Shown piece by piece: positions 1 to 9,239 of a stretch of DNA of 64,000 nucleotides. How positions within the stretch are numbered: the first letter of the stretch is position 1; each line of letters opens with the position of its first letter. A program made the position numbers and the translations under genes. Below the pieces are notes generated by a model, which saw only the letters and a program-made list of their open reading frames with translations, was not told where the DNA came from and did not search any database. The stretch is from Tannerella serpentiformis (lineage in GTDB: Bacteria; Bacteroidota; Bacteroidia; Bacteroidales; Tannerellaceae): assembly GCF_003033925.1 (NCBI RefSeq), contig NZ_CP028365.1, positions 372,001-436,000 on the forward strand. The letters are read 5' to 3'.

Positions 1-25
1 CCCATTACTCCCCCCCCGATACGAA

Positions 26-715
26 ATGAAGATTCTCATCATCGAAGACGACCCCTCGCTGCGCGAACTGATCGCCCAATCGCTTACCAACCGCGAGCGC
101 GCCGTGGTTGAAACGGCCGACAACCTTCGCTCGGCGCTCTACAAGATCGAGGACTACGACTACGATTGCGTCCTACTCGACATCATGCTGCCCGACGGTA
201 GCGGCTTCACCCTTCTGGAGCGCCTCAAGGCGATGAAGAAGCGCGAGAGCGTGATCATCATCTCTGCACGCGACACGACGGACGACAAGGTGGCCGGGCT
301 GGAGCTTGGCGCCGACGACTATCTGGCTAAACCCTTCCACCTGGCCGAACTGCATGCGCGCATCCGCAGTGTCGTCCGCCGCAGCCGACAGGCCGGCGAG
401 GCGGATATCCGGCTGGGCAACGTCCGACTGCTGCCGGAGACGTTCCAAGTTTTCGTCGCCGGCCGCGAGCTCAGTCTCGGACGTAAGGAGTACGGCATCT
501 TGGCCTACTTCTTCCATCGCCCGGGCCACCTGATCAATAAGGAGACGCTGGCCGAGGCCGTCTGGGGCGACCATGTCGACCAGGCCGACAACTTCGACTT
601 TGTCTATGCCCAGATGAAGAACCTCCGCCGTAAGCTCACCGACGCCGGCGCCACGATCCAGCTCAAATCCGTCTACGGCTTCGGCTACAAACTGATCGAA
701 GACACGGAGACATGA
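26..715 (+). CDS. OmpR/PhoB-family response regulator
   Basis: A 229-aa DNA-binding response regulator. The receiver domain (about 1-118) has the acidic pocket D8/D9, phospho-acceptor D52 in LLDIMLPDGSG, the switch residue S80 and the conserved K102 in AKPF. A winged-helix Trans_reg_C domain follows (about 128-225) and ends in VYGFGYKLIE. Its stop overlaps the start of the downstream histidine kinase by 4 nt (ATGA), so the two are almost certainly translated together as a two-component pair. The target genes cannot be read from the sequence. Confidence 0.95.
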   Translation: MKILIIEDDPSLRELIAQSLTNRERAVVETADNLRSALYKIEDYDYDCVLLDIMLPDGSGFTLLERLKAMKKRESVIIISARDTTDDKVAGLELGADDYLAKPFHLAELHARIRSVVRRSRQAGEADIRLGNVRLLPETFQVFVAGRELSLGRKEYGILAYFFHRPGHLINKETLAEAVWGDHVDQADNFDFVYAQMKNLRRKLTDAGATIQLKSVYGFGYKLIEDTET

Positions 716-2022
716 AGCTCATCTATCGCATCCTCCTCCACCTCTCCGTCGTTCTCTCGGCCGTCCTCACCGGGTGGGCCATCTACTTCTACGCCGGCAT
801 CGTGGAGGAGGTCAACGACGAGACCGACGACGCCCTCGACGACTACGCCGAGCGCATCATCCGTCGCTACCTGGCCGGCGTCCATCTGCCCTCCGAAGAC
901 AATGGCACGAACAACAGTTTCTATGTCCACGCCGTGACGGAGGACTACCTCCATCACCATCCCGCCATCGAGTACATCGACGAATCCGTCTTCATCGCTG
1001 AAAAAGGTGAGACCGAACCCGCGCGTACCCTCCGCACCGTCTTTCGCGACCGTGCAGGGCGCTACTTCCTGCTTTCCGTCAGCACGCCCACGATCGATAA
1101 AGACGACCTCAAGCAGGCCATCCTCTGGCGCATCATCACGCTCTACGTTGCGCTCCTCGTCACCATCCTCACCGTCAACGTCTGGGTTTACAGTCGCAGC
1201 ATGCGCCCCCTGTACCGCCTCCTCCGTTGGCTTGACACCTACACCGTCGGCCGATCGCACACGCCACTCACGGCCCACTCGGCCGTCACCGAGTTTCGCC
1301 GACTCTACGACGCCGTGCGCCGCCACACCGACCGCACCGAGCAGGCTTTCGAGCAACAAAAGCAGTTCATCGGCAACGCCTCGCACGAGCTTCAGACGCC
1401 GCTGGCCGTCAGCCTAGGCCGCCTCGAACTCCTGGCCGACAGTACGCCCGCGCTCACCGAAGCCCAACTCGCCGAGGTGATCAAAACGCAGCAGACGCTC
1501 CGCCGTGCCGTGCGCCTGAACCGCTCGCTGCTCTTCCTCACCAAGATCGACAATCGGCAGTTCCTCGACCAGACCGACCTCTGCCTCGACGCCCTCCTCC
1601 GCCGCGATCTGGAAGATCTGCAAGAGGTCTACGCCTCGCGCCGCATTACCGTCGACCTCACCGCCGTCGATCCGCCCCTCCGTGCATCCATGCACGAATC
1701 TCTGGCCGACGCCCTCGTCTCCAACCTGCTCAAGAACGCCTTCGTCCACAATCACTCCGACGGACGCATCCTGATTCGCATCACCACCCCCACCCTCACT
1801 ATCGCCAACACAGGCCCCGCCGCCTCGCTCGATCCCACCCACCTCTTCGACCGCTTCCATCAGGGCCCCCACCGCGTCGAAGGCTCCACCGGCCTGGGGC
1901 TCTCCATCGTCCGTGCCATCTGCCGCCTCTACACCATCGACATCCGCTACGCCTTCACCGCCGACCGTCTCCACACCTTCACGCTCACCTTCCCCCTCAC
2001 CTCTCAGAACAAGACGCCGTAA
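712..2022 (+). CDS. two-component sensor histidine kinase
   Basis: A 436-aa membrane histidine kinase, partner of the response regulator that it overlaps by 4 nt. The first membrane segment is at about 7-28, a periplasmic sensor region spans about 30-137, and the second membrane segment is at about 138-161. The HisKA box is FIGNASHELQTPLA with phospho-acceptor H225. The ATPase domain has an N box (NLLKNAFVHNHSDG, about 338-351), a G1-type IANTGP and a G2 box (GSTGLGLSIV, about 391-400). All catalytic motifs are present. The sensor region resembles nothing I can name, so the signal is unknown. Confidence 0.93.
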   Translation: MKLIYRILLHLSVVLSAVLTGWAIYFYAGIVEEVNDETDDALDDYAERIIRRYLAGVHLPSEDNGTNNSFYVHAVTEDYLHHHPAIEYIDESVFIAEKGETEPARTLRTVFRDRAGRYFLLSVSTPTIDKDDLKQAILWRIITLYVALLVTILTVNVWVYSRSMRPLYRLLRWLDTYTVGRSHTPLTAHSAVTEFRRLYDAVRRHTDRTEQAFEQQKQFIGNASHELQTPLAVSLGRLELLADSTPALTEAQLAEVIKTQQTLRRAVRLNRSLLFLTKIDNRQFLDQTDLCLDALLRRDLEDLQEVYASRRITVDLTAVDPPLRASMHESLADALVSNLLKNAFVHNHSDGRILIRITTPTLTIANTGPAASLDPTHLFDRFHQGPHRVEGSTGLGLSIVRAICRLYTIDIRYAFTADRLHTFTLTFPLTSQNKTP

Positions 2023-2050
2023 AGTCCGCAGACTGCACCCCGGAAATGAT

Positions 2051-2245
2051 TGCAGAACTTCTGCAAGGACACTTTTCCCCATTTTGGCGTTTGCAGAACT
2101 CCTGCAAGGACACTTTTCCCCATTTTGGCGTTTGCAGAACTTCTGCAAGGACGCTTTTCCCCATTTTGGCGTTTGCAGGACTTCTGCAAGGACACTTTTC
2201 TCCATTTTGATGTTTGCAGAACTCCTGCAAACACTTCCAAATCCA
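2051..2245. repeat. 41-bp tandem array A (5 units)
   Basis: Five units start with TGCAG at 2051, 2092, 2133, 2174 and 2215, exactly 41 bp apart. Each holds the inverted repeat TTGCAGAAcTTCTGCAA, or a variant of it, followed by a CTTTTCCCCATTTTGGCG-like segment. The array fills the convergent gap between the histidine kinase and secDF. Its unit is clearly related to that of the array at 31023. Open frames through the array have no coding signature. Confidence 0.95.
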
Positions 2246-2318
2246 GAATGATCTCTCGATCCCTTTCCACCAGTTAGAAGAAGAGATATTTGAGAGGCAC
2301 CAGCCCACAAAAAAGACG

Positions 2319-2354
2319 AGGGGGCTGCCCCACCCTATGTGGAGACAGCCCCCT
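2319..2354 (-). terminator. hairpin terminator after secDF
   Basis: GGGGGCTG and CAGCCCCC arms flank a short loop, 30 bp beyond the secDF stop. An A-rich run at 2308-2315 gives a U-rich tail on the minus strand. It may also stop readthrough from the opposite side. Confidence 0.7.
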
Positions 2355-2385
2355 TCAGTCAGAGGAGAAACTTAGAAGCTATACG

Positions 2386-5300
2386 TTATGCCGTCGCAGC
2401 GGCTGCCGTTGCACCGGCCGCCTTGAGCGATTTGCGATGTTGGATCTCGTAAGCGATCGGCGTGGCCACGAAGAGCGTGGAGTAGGTGCCGACAATGACA
2501 CCGAGAAGGATGGCGAACGTGAAGCTCTGGATCGTGGATCCACCGAGGAGGAAGATCACGAAGACGACGATGAAGGTGGAGAGTGACGTGCTGAACGTAC
2601 GCGAGAGTGTGGAGTTCAGGGCGTCGTTGATCACCTCGTAACGGTCGCGCTTGGGATAGAGCTTGATCGTTTCGCGGATACGGTCGAAGACGACCACGGT
2701 GTCGTTGATCGAGTAACCGATGACGGTCAGAATGGCCGCAATAAAGGTCTGGTCGACCTCCATAGAGAAGGGCATGATCTTCCACAGCAGCGTGTAGAAG
2801 GCGATGATGCAGAGCGTGGTGACGGCCACGGAGATGAACACACCGACGGAGAAGGCTACGTCGCGGAAGCGAACGAGGATGTAGAGCGCCATGCAGACCA
2901 TAGCGAAGAGGACGGCCAGGACGGCGCTGTTCTTGATGTCGTCCGCCATACTGGGGCCGACCTTCTGCGAGCTTTGGATGTTGTCCGAGGCGAACTGCTC
3001 CTGTGTGGCGTTGCCAAGGAAGGGCTTGAGGCCGGCGTAGAGCTTGCCGATGATTTCGTCGTCGATGCCGGCCGAGTTGTCCGTGATCTTATAGTTGGTC
3101 GAGACGCGCACCTGATTCTGCGAGCCGATGGTGATGACGCCGACGGATCCGCCTTTGAATTGCGGTTCGAGGGCCGCACGCACCTCGTCGGTGCGAACAT
3201 CCTTATCGAAACGGATCACATAGTTGCGACCGCCGGTAAAGTCGATGCCGTTGTTGAGGCCAATCGTAGCCATCGAAACACAACCGAGAAGGATGATGGC
3301 GAGCGGGATGATGTAGCCCACTTTACGCTTACCGAGGAAGTTGATCTTCGGATCGTTGAGGAAGTTCTTCGAGATCGATGTGGTGAAGGTCAGGTGCTTG
3401 ATCTTCTCCTTAGCCAAGAGGGCTTCGTAGACGAGACGTGTGATGAAGACAGAGGTCAGGAAGGATGAGATCAAGCCGATGATCAGCGTGGTGGCAAAAC
3501 CGCGGATGGGGCCGGTACCAAAGACAAAGAGTACGACACCGGTGATGATTGTCGTGAGGTTCGAGTCGAAGATGGCGGAGAAGGCATTGGAGTAACCATC
3601 GGCAATGGCACGGGCCAAAGGTTTGCCGGCGCGGAGTTCCTCTTTCGATCGCTCATAGATGAGCACGTTGGCGTCGACTGCCATACCGAGCGTTAGCACC
3701 ATACCGGCGATACCGGGCAGGGTGAGCACAGCTTGGAAGGAGGCGAGGATACCCATCGTAAAGAAGATGTTGATGACGAGGGCGCCGTTAGCAATCATAC
3801 CCGGCAACAGGCCATACATAGCGCACATGTAGACCATGAGGAGGATGAGTGCGAGGGCAAACGAGATGATACCGGCGTTGATGGCTTCCTGCCCGAGCGA
3901 CGGCCCGACGATGTCTTCCTGCACAATGTTGACCGAGGCGGCCATCTTACCCGACTTGAGCACGTTGGCTAAGTCCTTGCCTTCATCTTGGGTGAAGTTA
4001 CCCGTGATCTGCGACTGGCCACCGGTGATTTCTGACTGTACCGTGGGGGCGGAGTAGACCATGCCGTCGAGTACGATGGCGATGCTACGCTTGATGTTCT
4101 CCTTGGTCAGGCGGGCCCATTCGCGGGCACCTTCGGCGTTCATCGTCATGCTGACTTGGTACTGTGGGCGGCCGATCTGCTGCTGGGCGAAGTCGGCCAC
4201 GGCATTCGTGACTACGTCGCCACTCAGGGCGGGCGTACCGTCACGGTTGGTGACCTTCAGGGCAAAGAGCTGATAGAACTGATCGTTATCGTCCATCGCC
4301 TTCACGCTCCAGCGGAAGAGGACATTGTTGGGCAACACAGCCTTCACTTCAGGCCGGTTGAGGTATTCGGTGATCTTGTCCATGTCCGTCTTCTTGGCGT
4401 AACCTACGACGGGGCCGGGAACGAGGTAGCGGCCGGTGCGGTCGACATTCAATTGCAACAGGGCAAAGAGCGGGTGCTCCTTGGCGTATTCTTCGGCGGT
4501 CATCTGACCGGCTGCAGGCGACTGTTGGCTTTCGGCGTTAATCTGCGCCATGAGCGAATCGGTCTCGGAGGTAGCTGAGTCGGCCTTAGCCGTGAGATCA
4601 GATTTGGCGGCGGTAGCCGTTGTATCGGTCGTGGCGGTGGACGAAGGCTTTGTGGACTTCAGCGCCTCCGCCAAAGCGTGGTCAGCGGCGGTGAGTTGCT
4701 GTCCGATCTCGGTCAGGTTGTATGTCTCCCAGAACTCCAGATTGGCGCTACCCTGCAAGAGTTTGCGGACACGTGCCGGCTCCTTCACACCCGGCAGCTC
4801 GACGAGGATACGACCAGCCGTCTCGAGGCGTTGGATGTTGGGCGACACGACGCCGAAGCGGTCGATACGTGTGCGCAATACATTAAATGAATTGTCGATA
4901 GCGCTCTGCAGCTCCTCTTTCAGTACGGCAATGACTTGCGCGTCGGAGCTTTGGGGAGTGATTTTATCTTTCAACTCAAAGGTGCTGAAGAGGGCTGCAA
5001 GATGAGCGCCCGGATCCAGCTTCTTGTATTCTTCGGCAAACAAATCGATGTAATTCTTCTGGCTGGTTGCCTGACGGGCATAAGCCGCATCGAGTGCCTT
5101 GTTGAAGTTGGCGTCGGGATTATTGTCCGCCAGCGAACGAACGACATCGGGCACGTTAAGCTCCAATACGACGTTCATACCGCCCTTCAGGTCAAGCCCC
5201 AAGGTCACCTCCATTTCGCGGCATTGCTTCAGCGTATAGGCGCCGAACCAGACCTTCTTGTTGGCCAATGAGTCTAAATAAAAACTCTCTTTAGCAGGGT

Positions 5301-5424
5301 CCCCGTTAGCATACTCGGCGGCTTCCTTGTAGTATTTTCTCGTCACAAACGAGAAGGAGAGATAGTACAAGCAAACCAAAGCGAGCAGTATGGAGAAGAC
5401 CCTCACGAATCCTTTGTTCTGCAT
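2386..5424 (-). CDS. secDF: protein translocase SecDF (fused SecD-SecF)
   Basis: A 1012-aa inner-membrane protein. It uses proton-motive force to pull preproteins through SecYEG on the periplasmic side. SecD and SecF are joined in one chain, as is usual in Bacteroidetes. The SecD half has LGLDLKGGMNVVLEL near residue 75, the large periplasmic P1 domain and a membrane core with GMAVDANVLIYERSKEE. The SecF half has NGIDFTGGRNYVIRF and GYSINDTVVVFDRIRE. A low-complexity Ala/Thr/Ser linker sits near residues 250-290 in P1. The start MQNKGFVRVFSILLALVC is the first membrane segment. A TATATTTG promoter element lies about 50 bp upstream. Confidence 0.96.
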   Translation of the reverse strand: MQNKGFVRVFSILLALVCLYYLSFSFVTRKYYKEAAEYANGDPAKESFYLDSLANKKVWFGAYTLKQCREMEVTLGLDLKGGMNVVLELNVPDVVRSLADNNPDANFNKALDAAYARQATSQKNYIDLFAEEYKKLDPGAHLAALFSTFELKDKITPQSSDAQVIAVLKEELQSAIDNSFNVLRTRIDRFGVVSPNIQRLETAGRILVELPGVKEPARVRKLLQGSANLEFWETYNLTEIGQQLTAADHALAEALKSTKPSSTATTDTTATAAKSDLTAKADSATSETDSLMAQINAESQQSPAAGQMTAEEYAKEHPLFALLQLNVDRTGRYLVPGPVVGYAKKTDMDKITEYLNRPEVKAVLPNNVLFRWSVKAMDDNDQFYQLFALKVTNRDGTPALSGDVVTNAVADFAQQQIGRPQYQVSMTMNAEGAREWARLTKENIKRSIAIVLDGMVYSAPTVQSEITGGQSQITGNFTQDEGKDLANVLKSGKMAASVNIVQEDIVGPSLGQEAINAGIISFALALILLMVYMCAMYGLLPGMIANGALVINIFFTMGILASFQAVLTLPGIAGMVLTLGMAVDANVLIYERSKEELRAGKPLARAIADGYSNAFSAIFDSNLTTIITGVVLFVFGTGPIRGFATTLIIGLISSFLTSVFITRLVYEALLAKEKIKHLTFTTSISKNFLNDPKINFLGKRKVGYIIPLAIILLGCVSMATIGLNNGIDFTGGRNYVIRFDKDVRTDEVRAALEPQFKGGSVGVITIGSQNQVRVSTNYKITDNSAGIDDEIIGKLYAGLKPFLGNATQEQFASDNIQSSQKVGPSMADDIKNSAVLAVLFAMVCMALYILVRFRDVAFSVGVFISVAVTTLCIIAFYTLLWKIMPFSMEVDQTFIAAILTVIGYSINDTVVVFDRIRETIKLYPKRDRYEVINDALNSTLSRTFSTSLSTFIVVFVIFLLGGSTIQSFTFAILLGVIVGTYSTLFVATPIAYEIQHRKSLKAAGATAAAATA

Positions 5425-5476
5425 TTGAAATTCCTGATTTATTGTTATTTATACCTTATTCTTTTTTTTCAGGGCG

Positions 5477-5484
5477 CAAATATA
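5477..5484 (-). promoter_or_regulatory. -7 promoter element for secDF
   Basis: Minus-strand TATATTTG matches the Bacteroidetes -7 consensus TAnnTTTG and lies 52 bp before the secDF start. I see no convincing TTTG at -33, so only half of the promoter is supported. Confidence 0.4.
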
Positions 5485-5579
5485 GCGCGTTTTTTATTCC
5501 AACTACACGGAAGAGAACCTTTGCAAAAGCCCCATCAATACAGGGAAGTAGCCCTCAAATGAAGCCTTGCGAAAGGGGG

Positions 5580-6563
5580 CTATTCGGTCGTCGGTGCGGG
5601 AATGGCATCCATGATGGCGAAAAGCTCACCAACCGTCTCAGCGCGCAGCATAGCTACACGCGTCGGCTTGAAGTCCGGTATGCCTTTGAAGAGCGGCGTG
5701 GCGGCCAAGTGGCGACGGATATGGAGGATGCCACAACGCTCGTCAAGACGCTCTACACTCTGCAAAACCTGCTGCTTGAGCACGTCGAGATACCACGCGA
5801 ATGACTCTGGCGGAAGCGGTTCACCCGTCTGTAGATAGTGCTTCACCTCACGGAAGATCCACGGCCGGCCGATGCAGCCACGCCCGATCATCACACCATC
5901 GACACCGTAGCGATCAAAGGCCTCACGGCAACGCTCGGCGGAGGTTATGTCGCCGTTGCCAATGATGGGAATTGTCATGCGGGGATTCGACTTGACGGCG
6001 CCGATGAGCGTCCAGTCGGCTTCGCCGGTGTACATCTGCGCGCGGGTACGGCCGTGGATCGTCAGGGCGGCGATGCCACAGTCTTGCAACTGTTCGGCCA
6101 GCTCGACGATGATACGATGATCGGCATCCCAACCGAGGCGCGTCTTGACGGTCACGGGGATACGGACAGCACGGACGACGGCCCGCGTGATCTCGAGCAT
6201 GAGCGGCACGTTGCGCAACATGCCGGCTCCGGCACCTTTACCTGCCACCTTCTTGACCGGACATCCGAAATTGATGTCGAGCACATCGGGCCGAGCGGCC
6301 TCGCAAATCTGTGCGGCCTCGACCATGGACTGGACATCGCGGCCATAGATCTGTATCGCCACGGGGCGTTCTTCGTCGCGTACCCGCAACTTTTCTTCGG
6401 TGCGGCTGACGCCACGGATGAGCGCATCGCTCGAGACAAATTCAGTGTACACCATATCCGCGCCGAAGCGTTTGCACATCAGTCGGAAGGCGGCATCCGT
6501 GACGTCTTCCATCGGCGCCTGCATGACGGGCCGATCACCTAATTCAATTGTTCCGATTTTCAT
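5580..6563 (-). CDS. dusB: tRNA-dihydrouridine synthase, DusB type
   Basis: A 327-aa FMN enzyme that reduces uridine to dihydrouridine in tRNA D-loops. The TIM-barrel starts MKIGTIELGDRPVMQAPMEDVTD. The catalytic cysteine is C101 in INFGCPVKKVAGKGAG, a motif typical of DusB. TVKTRLGW and HGRTRAQMYTG (substrate and FMN contacts) and GNGDI and IGRGCIGRPW (phosphate-binding end) follow in order. Length is normal for the family. It stands alone between secDF and cutC. Confidence 0.94.
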   Translation of the reverse strand: MKIGTIELGDRPVMQAPMEDVTDAAFRLMCKRFGADMVYTEFVSSDALIRGVSRTEEKLRVRDEERPVAIQIYGRDVQSMVEAAQICEAARPDVLDINFGCPVKKVAGKGAGAGMLRNVPLMLEITRAVVRAVRIPVTVKTRLGWDADHRIIVELAEQLQDCGIAALTIHGRTRAQMYTGEADWTLIGAVKSNPRMTIPIIGNGDITSAERCREAFDRYGVDGVMIGRGCIGRPWIFREVKHYLQTGEPLPPESFAWYLDVLKQQVLQSVERLDERCGILHIRRHLAATPLFKGIPDFKPTRVAMLRAETVGELFAIMDAIPAPTTE

Positions 6564-6644
6564 CTTCCTCTTTGTACCTATAATATATGTATGGGGGCCT
6601 TCTCTTGATCCTGTCCATAGGATGCTCCCGATCCTCTGCCCTCT

Positions 6645-6936
6645 AAAAAAAGGAAAGGCGAAGATTCACATCTTCGCCCCCTCAGAAGAATTTTAAACAC
6701 TACACCAGAGCGGCGATATGATGGGCAATGCGCCGCTCTTAATCTCAAAAAAACAATGTCTCGTGGAGCCCGCCTCGGTTTGACGCCCGCCTCTCGGAGT
6801 CGCTGCCTTGCGTATATTCTCTCTCCTGCGTGGCGTAAGGGCTCGCTGTGACCAATTTGATCGAATTCGACTGTTTTGATTGCTGTTTCTTAGTGGAAAA
6901 CGTCAAATAAATTTCTTTTCGACGCCAAAAGTACAC
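6645..6936 (-). ncRNA. candidate small RNA transcription unit
   Basis: A possible non-coding transcript in the 379-bp gap between cutC and dusB. A minus-strand TACTTTTG -7 element lies at 6926-6933, with an ACTTG -33-like element about 18 bp upstream. Transcription from there would meet an AGAGCGGCG/CGCCGCTCT hairpin (6707-6739) and then a GGCGAAGA/TCTTCGCC hairpin (6657-6678) followed by a run of Us, a good terminator. The RNA would be about 250 nt. It shows no tmRNA, RNase P or SRP RNA signature that I recognise. A 63-codon open frame inside has no recognisable features. The last hairpin could instead simply terminate cutC. Confidence 0.35.
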
Positions 6937-6942
6937 CCCTTT

Positions 6943-7692
6943 TCATTTTATGCAAGTCTGAGAGACGTAGCGCGCCACTTCGCGCCGATCTGTCTGCACG
7001 GTTTCGAACTCTGACGTCACGGCGCAACTGCCCATGGGTACGCGCTCGTTGCGGTAAATCATGCCACTCTCGACGACGCGTCGAGCGGAGGTGTGAAACT
7101 CGCGGGCTCCGGTTTCGGACTCGATGCGCGCGATGTTGTCTGCCCGCACACCACAGCCAGGCATGACGACGATACGTCCGTCGGCCTGGCTCACCAGCTC
7201 GCGGAGGAGGGGGATACCCTGCACGGCGGTCGCTTCTTGGCCGGAAGTGAGCACGCGATCGACGCCGTGACGGATCAGTAGCTCGAGTGAGGCGCGCGGA
7301 TCGCGGCAGACGTCGAAGGCGCGATGAAAGGTGACCGAAAGCGGTCGGGCGGCGGCCATAAGTCGGTCGAGGAGGGGCTCGTCGATGTTGCCGTCGGGCG
7401 TTAGGCAACCGATGACGACGCCTTGCACGCCGAGCTGGTGGGCTACCTGGATGTCGTGGAGCATAGCACCGACCTCGGTCTCGGTATAGAGAAAGTCGCC
7501 GGCCCGTGGACGGATGAGTACGTGGATCGCGATCCGCTCAGTGGACTGTCGAGCCATGACGATCTCGCCATAGCTGGGCGTTGTGCCGCCTTCGGGGATG
7601 CCGGCGCAGAGTTCCACACGTGCGGCTCCGCCGGCTTCGGCCTCCACGCAGCTTTGCGCTGAATTGGCGCAGACTTCGATGATTCGATTCAT
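6943..7692 (-). CDS. cutC: CutC family protein
   Basis: A 249-aa TIM-barrel protein of the CutC family, named for copper homeostasis, although a direct copper role is uncertain for the family as a whole. The start is set at MNRIIEVCANSAQS, the normal family N-terminus; a start 10 codons upstream is in frame but not conserved. Family landmarks include AGGAARVELCAGIPEGGTTPS, IHVLIRPRAGDFLYT, GCLTPDGNID, TFHRAFD and ILTSG-like VLTSGQ. A 42-bp repeat array begins about 90 bp upstream of the start. Confidence 0.9.
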   Translation of the reverse strand: MNRIIEVCANSAQSCVEAEAGGAARVELCAGIPEGGTTPSYGEIVMARQSTERIAIHVLIRPRAGDFLYTETEVGAMLHDIQVAHQLGVQGVVIGCLTPDGNIDEPLLDRLMAAARPLSVTFHRAFDVCRDPRASLELLIRHGVDRVLTSGQEATAVQGIPLLRELVSQADGRIVVMPGCGVRADNIARIESETGAREFHTSARRVVESGMIYRNERVPMGSCAVTSEFETVQTDRREVARYVSQTCIK

Positions 7693-7779
7693 ACCTCTAT
7701 AATCAGGAGTAAGGGGGGACAATAAAAAGCTAAAAACTAAATCACAAAAATAGAGGATCCTCGATAATCATCGGTATCT

Positions 7780-9095
7780 CTACCCTATAAAAAAGTACCC
7801 ATCCGATAGCTATCGACAGCTCTATCCTATCGAAAAGTACATATCCGCTGCCCGCTGATAGTACTACCCCCTAAAAAAGTACACCACGGATGCCCATCAA
7901 CTACTCTACCCCCTAAAAAGCAACTATCACCGATCGCAAACAATTACCCTCACTTCAAAAAGTAACTATCCTCAATGCACCACGACATCCCTCTTCCCTA
8001 AAAAATACCTCACTGATCCCCATCGACAACTCTATTCCTAAAAAGCAACTATCACCGACCGTAAACAATTACCCTTACTTCAAAAAGTAACTACCCTCGA
8101 TGCTTTCCGACACTCCTCTCCCATAAAAAAGTACCCCTCCGATTCTCATCAACGACTCTACTCCTAAAAAGCAACTATCACCGATCGCAAACAATAGCCG
8201 TTACTTCAAAAAGAAACTATCCTCGATGCCTCCCGATATCCCTCCCCCCTAAAAAAATGCCTCACCGATGCCCATCAACGACTCTACTCCTAAAAATCGA
8301 CTATCACCGACTGCAAACAATAGCCGTTACTTCAAAAAGTAACTACACTCGATGCTTCCTGATACCTCCCCTCTAAAAAAGTACCTCACCGATATCTGCA
8401 GATACCCCGACCCTCTAAAAAAGTACTCTCAAAACTTTCTACAATACCTCTCCCCCCTAAAAAAGTACACCACCGATTCCCATCAACGACTCTATTCCTA
8501 AAAAGCGACTATCACCGACCGCAAACAATTACCCTTACTTCAAAAAGTAATTACCCTCGATGCATCCCCATATCCTCTCCCCTAAAAAAAACACCTCACC
8601 AATGCAAATCAGCGATCCTACTCCTAAAAAGTAACTATCACCGACCGCAAACAATAGCTTTTACTTCAAAAAGTAATTACCATCGATGCCTCCCGATAGC
8701 CCTCCCCCCTAAAAAAGTACCTCACCAATTCCCATCGATAACTTTAATCCTAAAAAGCAACTATCACCGACTGCAAACAATTGCCCTTTCTTCAAAAAGT
8801 AATTACTCTCGATGCCTCCCGATAGCCCTCCCCCCTAAAAAAGTACCCCACCAATTCCCATCAACGACTCTACTCCTAAAAAGCGACTATCACCGACCGA
8901 AAACAATTACCCTTACTTCAAAAAGTAACTATCCTCGATGCCTCCCGATAGCCCTCCCACCTAAAAAAGTACCTCACCGATGCCCATCAACGACTCTACT
9001 CTCTAAAAAGCAACTATCACCGATTACAAAAATAGCCCTTACTTCAAAAAGCAATTATCCTCGATGCCTCCCGATACCCCTACCCCCTAAAAAAA
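7780..9095. repeat. 42-bp higher-order tandem array B (about 31 units, 126-bp superunit)
   Basis: About 1.3 kb of tandem repeat with no gene. The segment AACTATCACC recurs at 7922, 8047, 8173, 8299, 8507, 8633, 8759, 8885 and 9012, so the dominant period is 126 bp. Inside each superunit three blocks of about 42 bp each begin with an AAAAAGTAC- or AAAAAGCAAC-like segment (e.g. 7793, 7835, 7877, 7918, 7960). The base unit is therefore 42 bp and the array is a three-part higher-order repeat. TTACTT-caaa-AAGTAA is the recurrent inverted repeat. One stretch near 8340-8460 has a different block order, giving the 208-bp step. Confidence 0.93.
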
Positions 9096-9167
9096 TGCTC
9101 TTCCGACAGCAATCAAGACTTCAATCCCAACAAAAAAACACCCAACACCAAACATCAAACAACAAAA

Positions 9168-9213
9168 AACGACCGGATACCTGCGAGCGATGCTCGGCTA
9201 GTATCTGGTCGTT
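9168..9213 (-). terminator. hairpin terminator after the DUF6261 gene
   Basis: A long imperfect inverted repeat with arms GACCGGATAC and GTATCTGGTC and an inner GAGC/GCTC pairing. The A-rich run at 9161-9168 supplies a U tract on the minus strand. It lies just downstream of the DUF6261 stop. The CCGGATAC arm recurs in several other hairpins of the window. Confidence 0.65.
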
Positions 9214-9239
9214 TGCGGGTGAGCGTAAGCAACTTACGG

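Noticed and set aside
6745-6936. 63-codon minus-strand frame between cutC and dusB
   Set aside because: No signal, domain or codon bias; the region is better explained as untranslated or as a small RNA.
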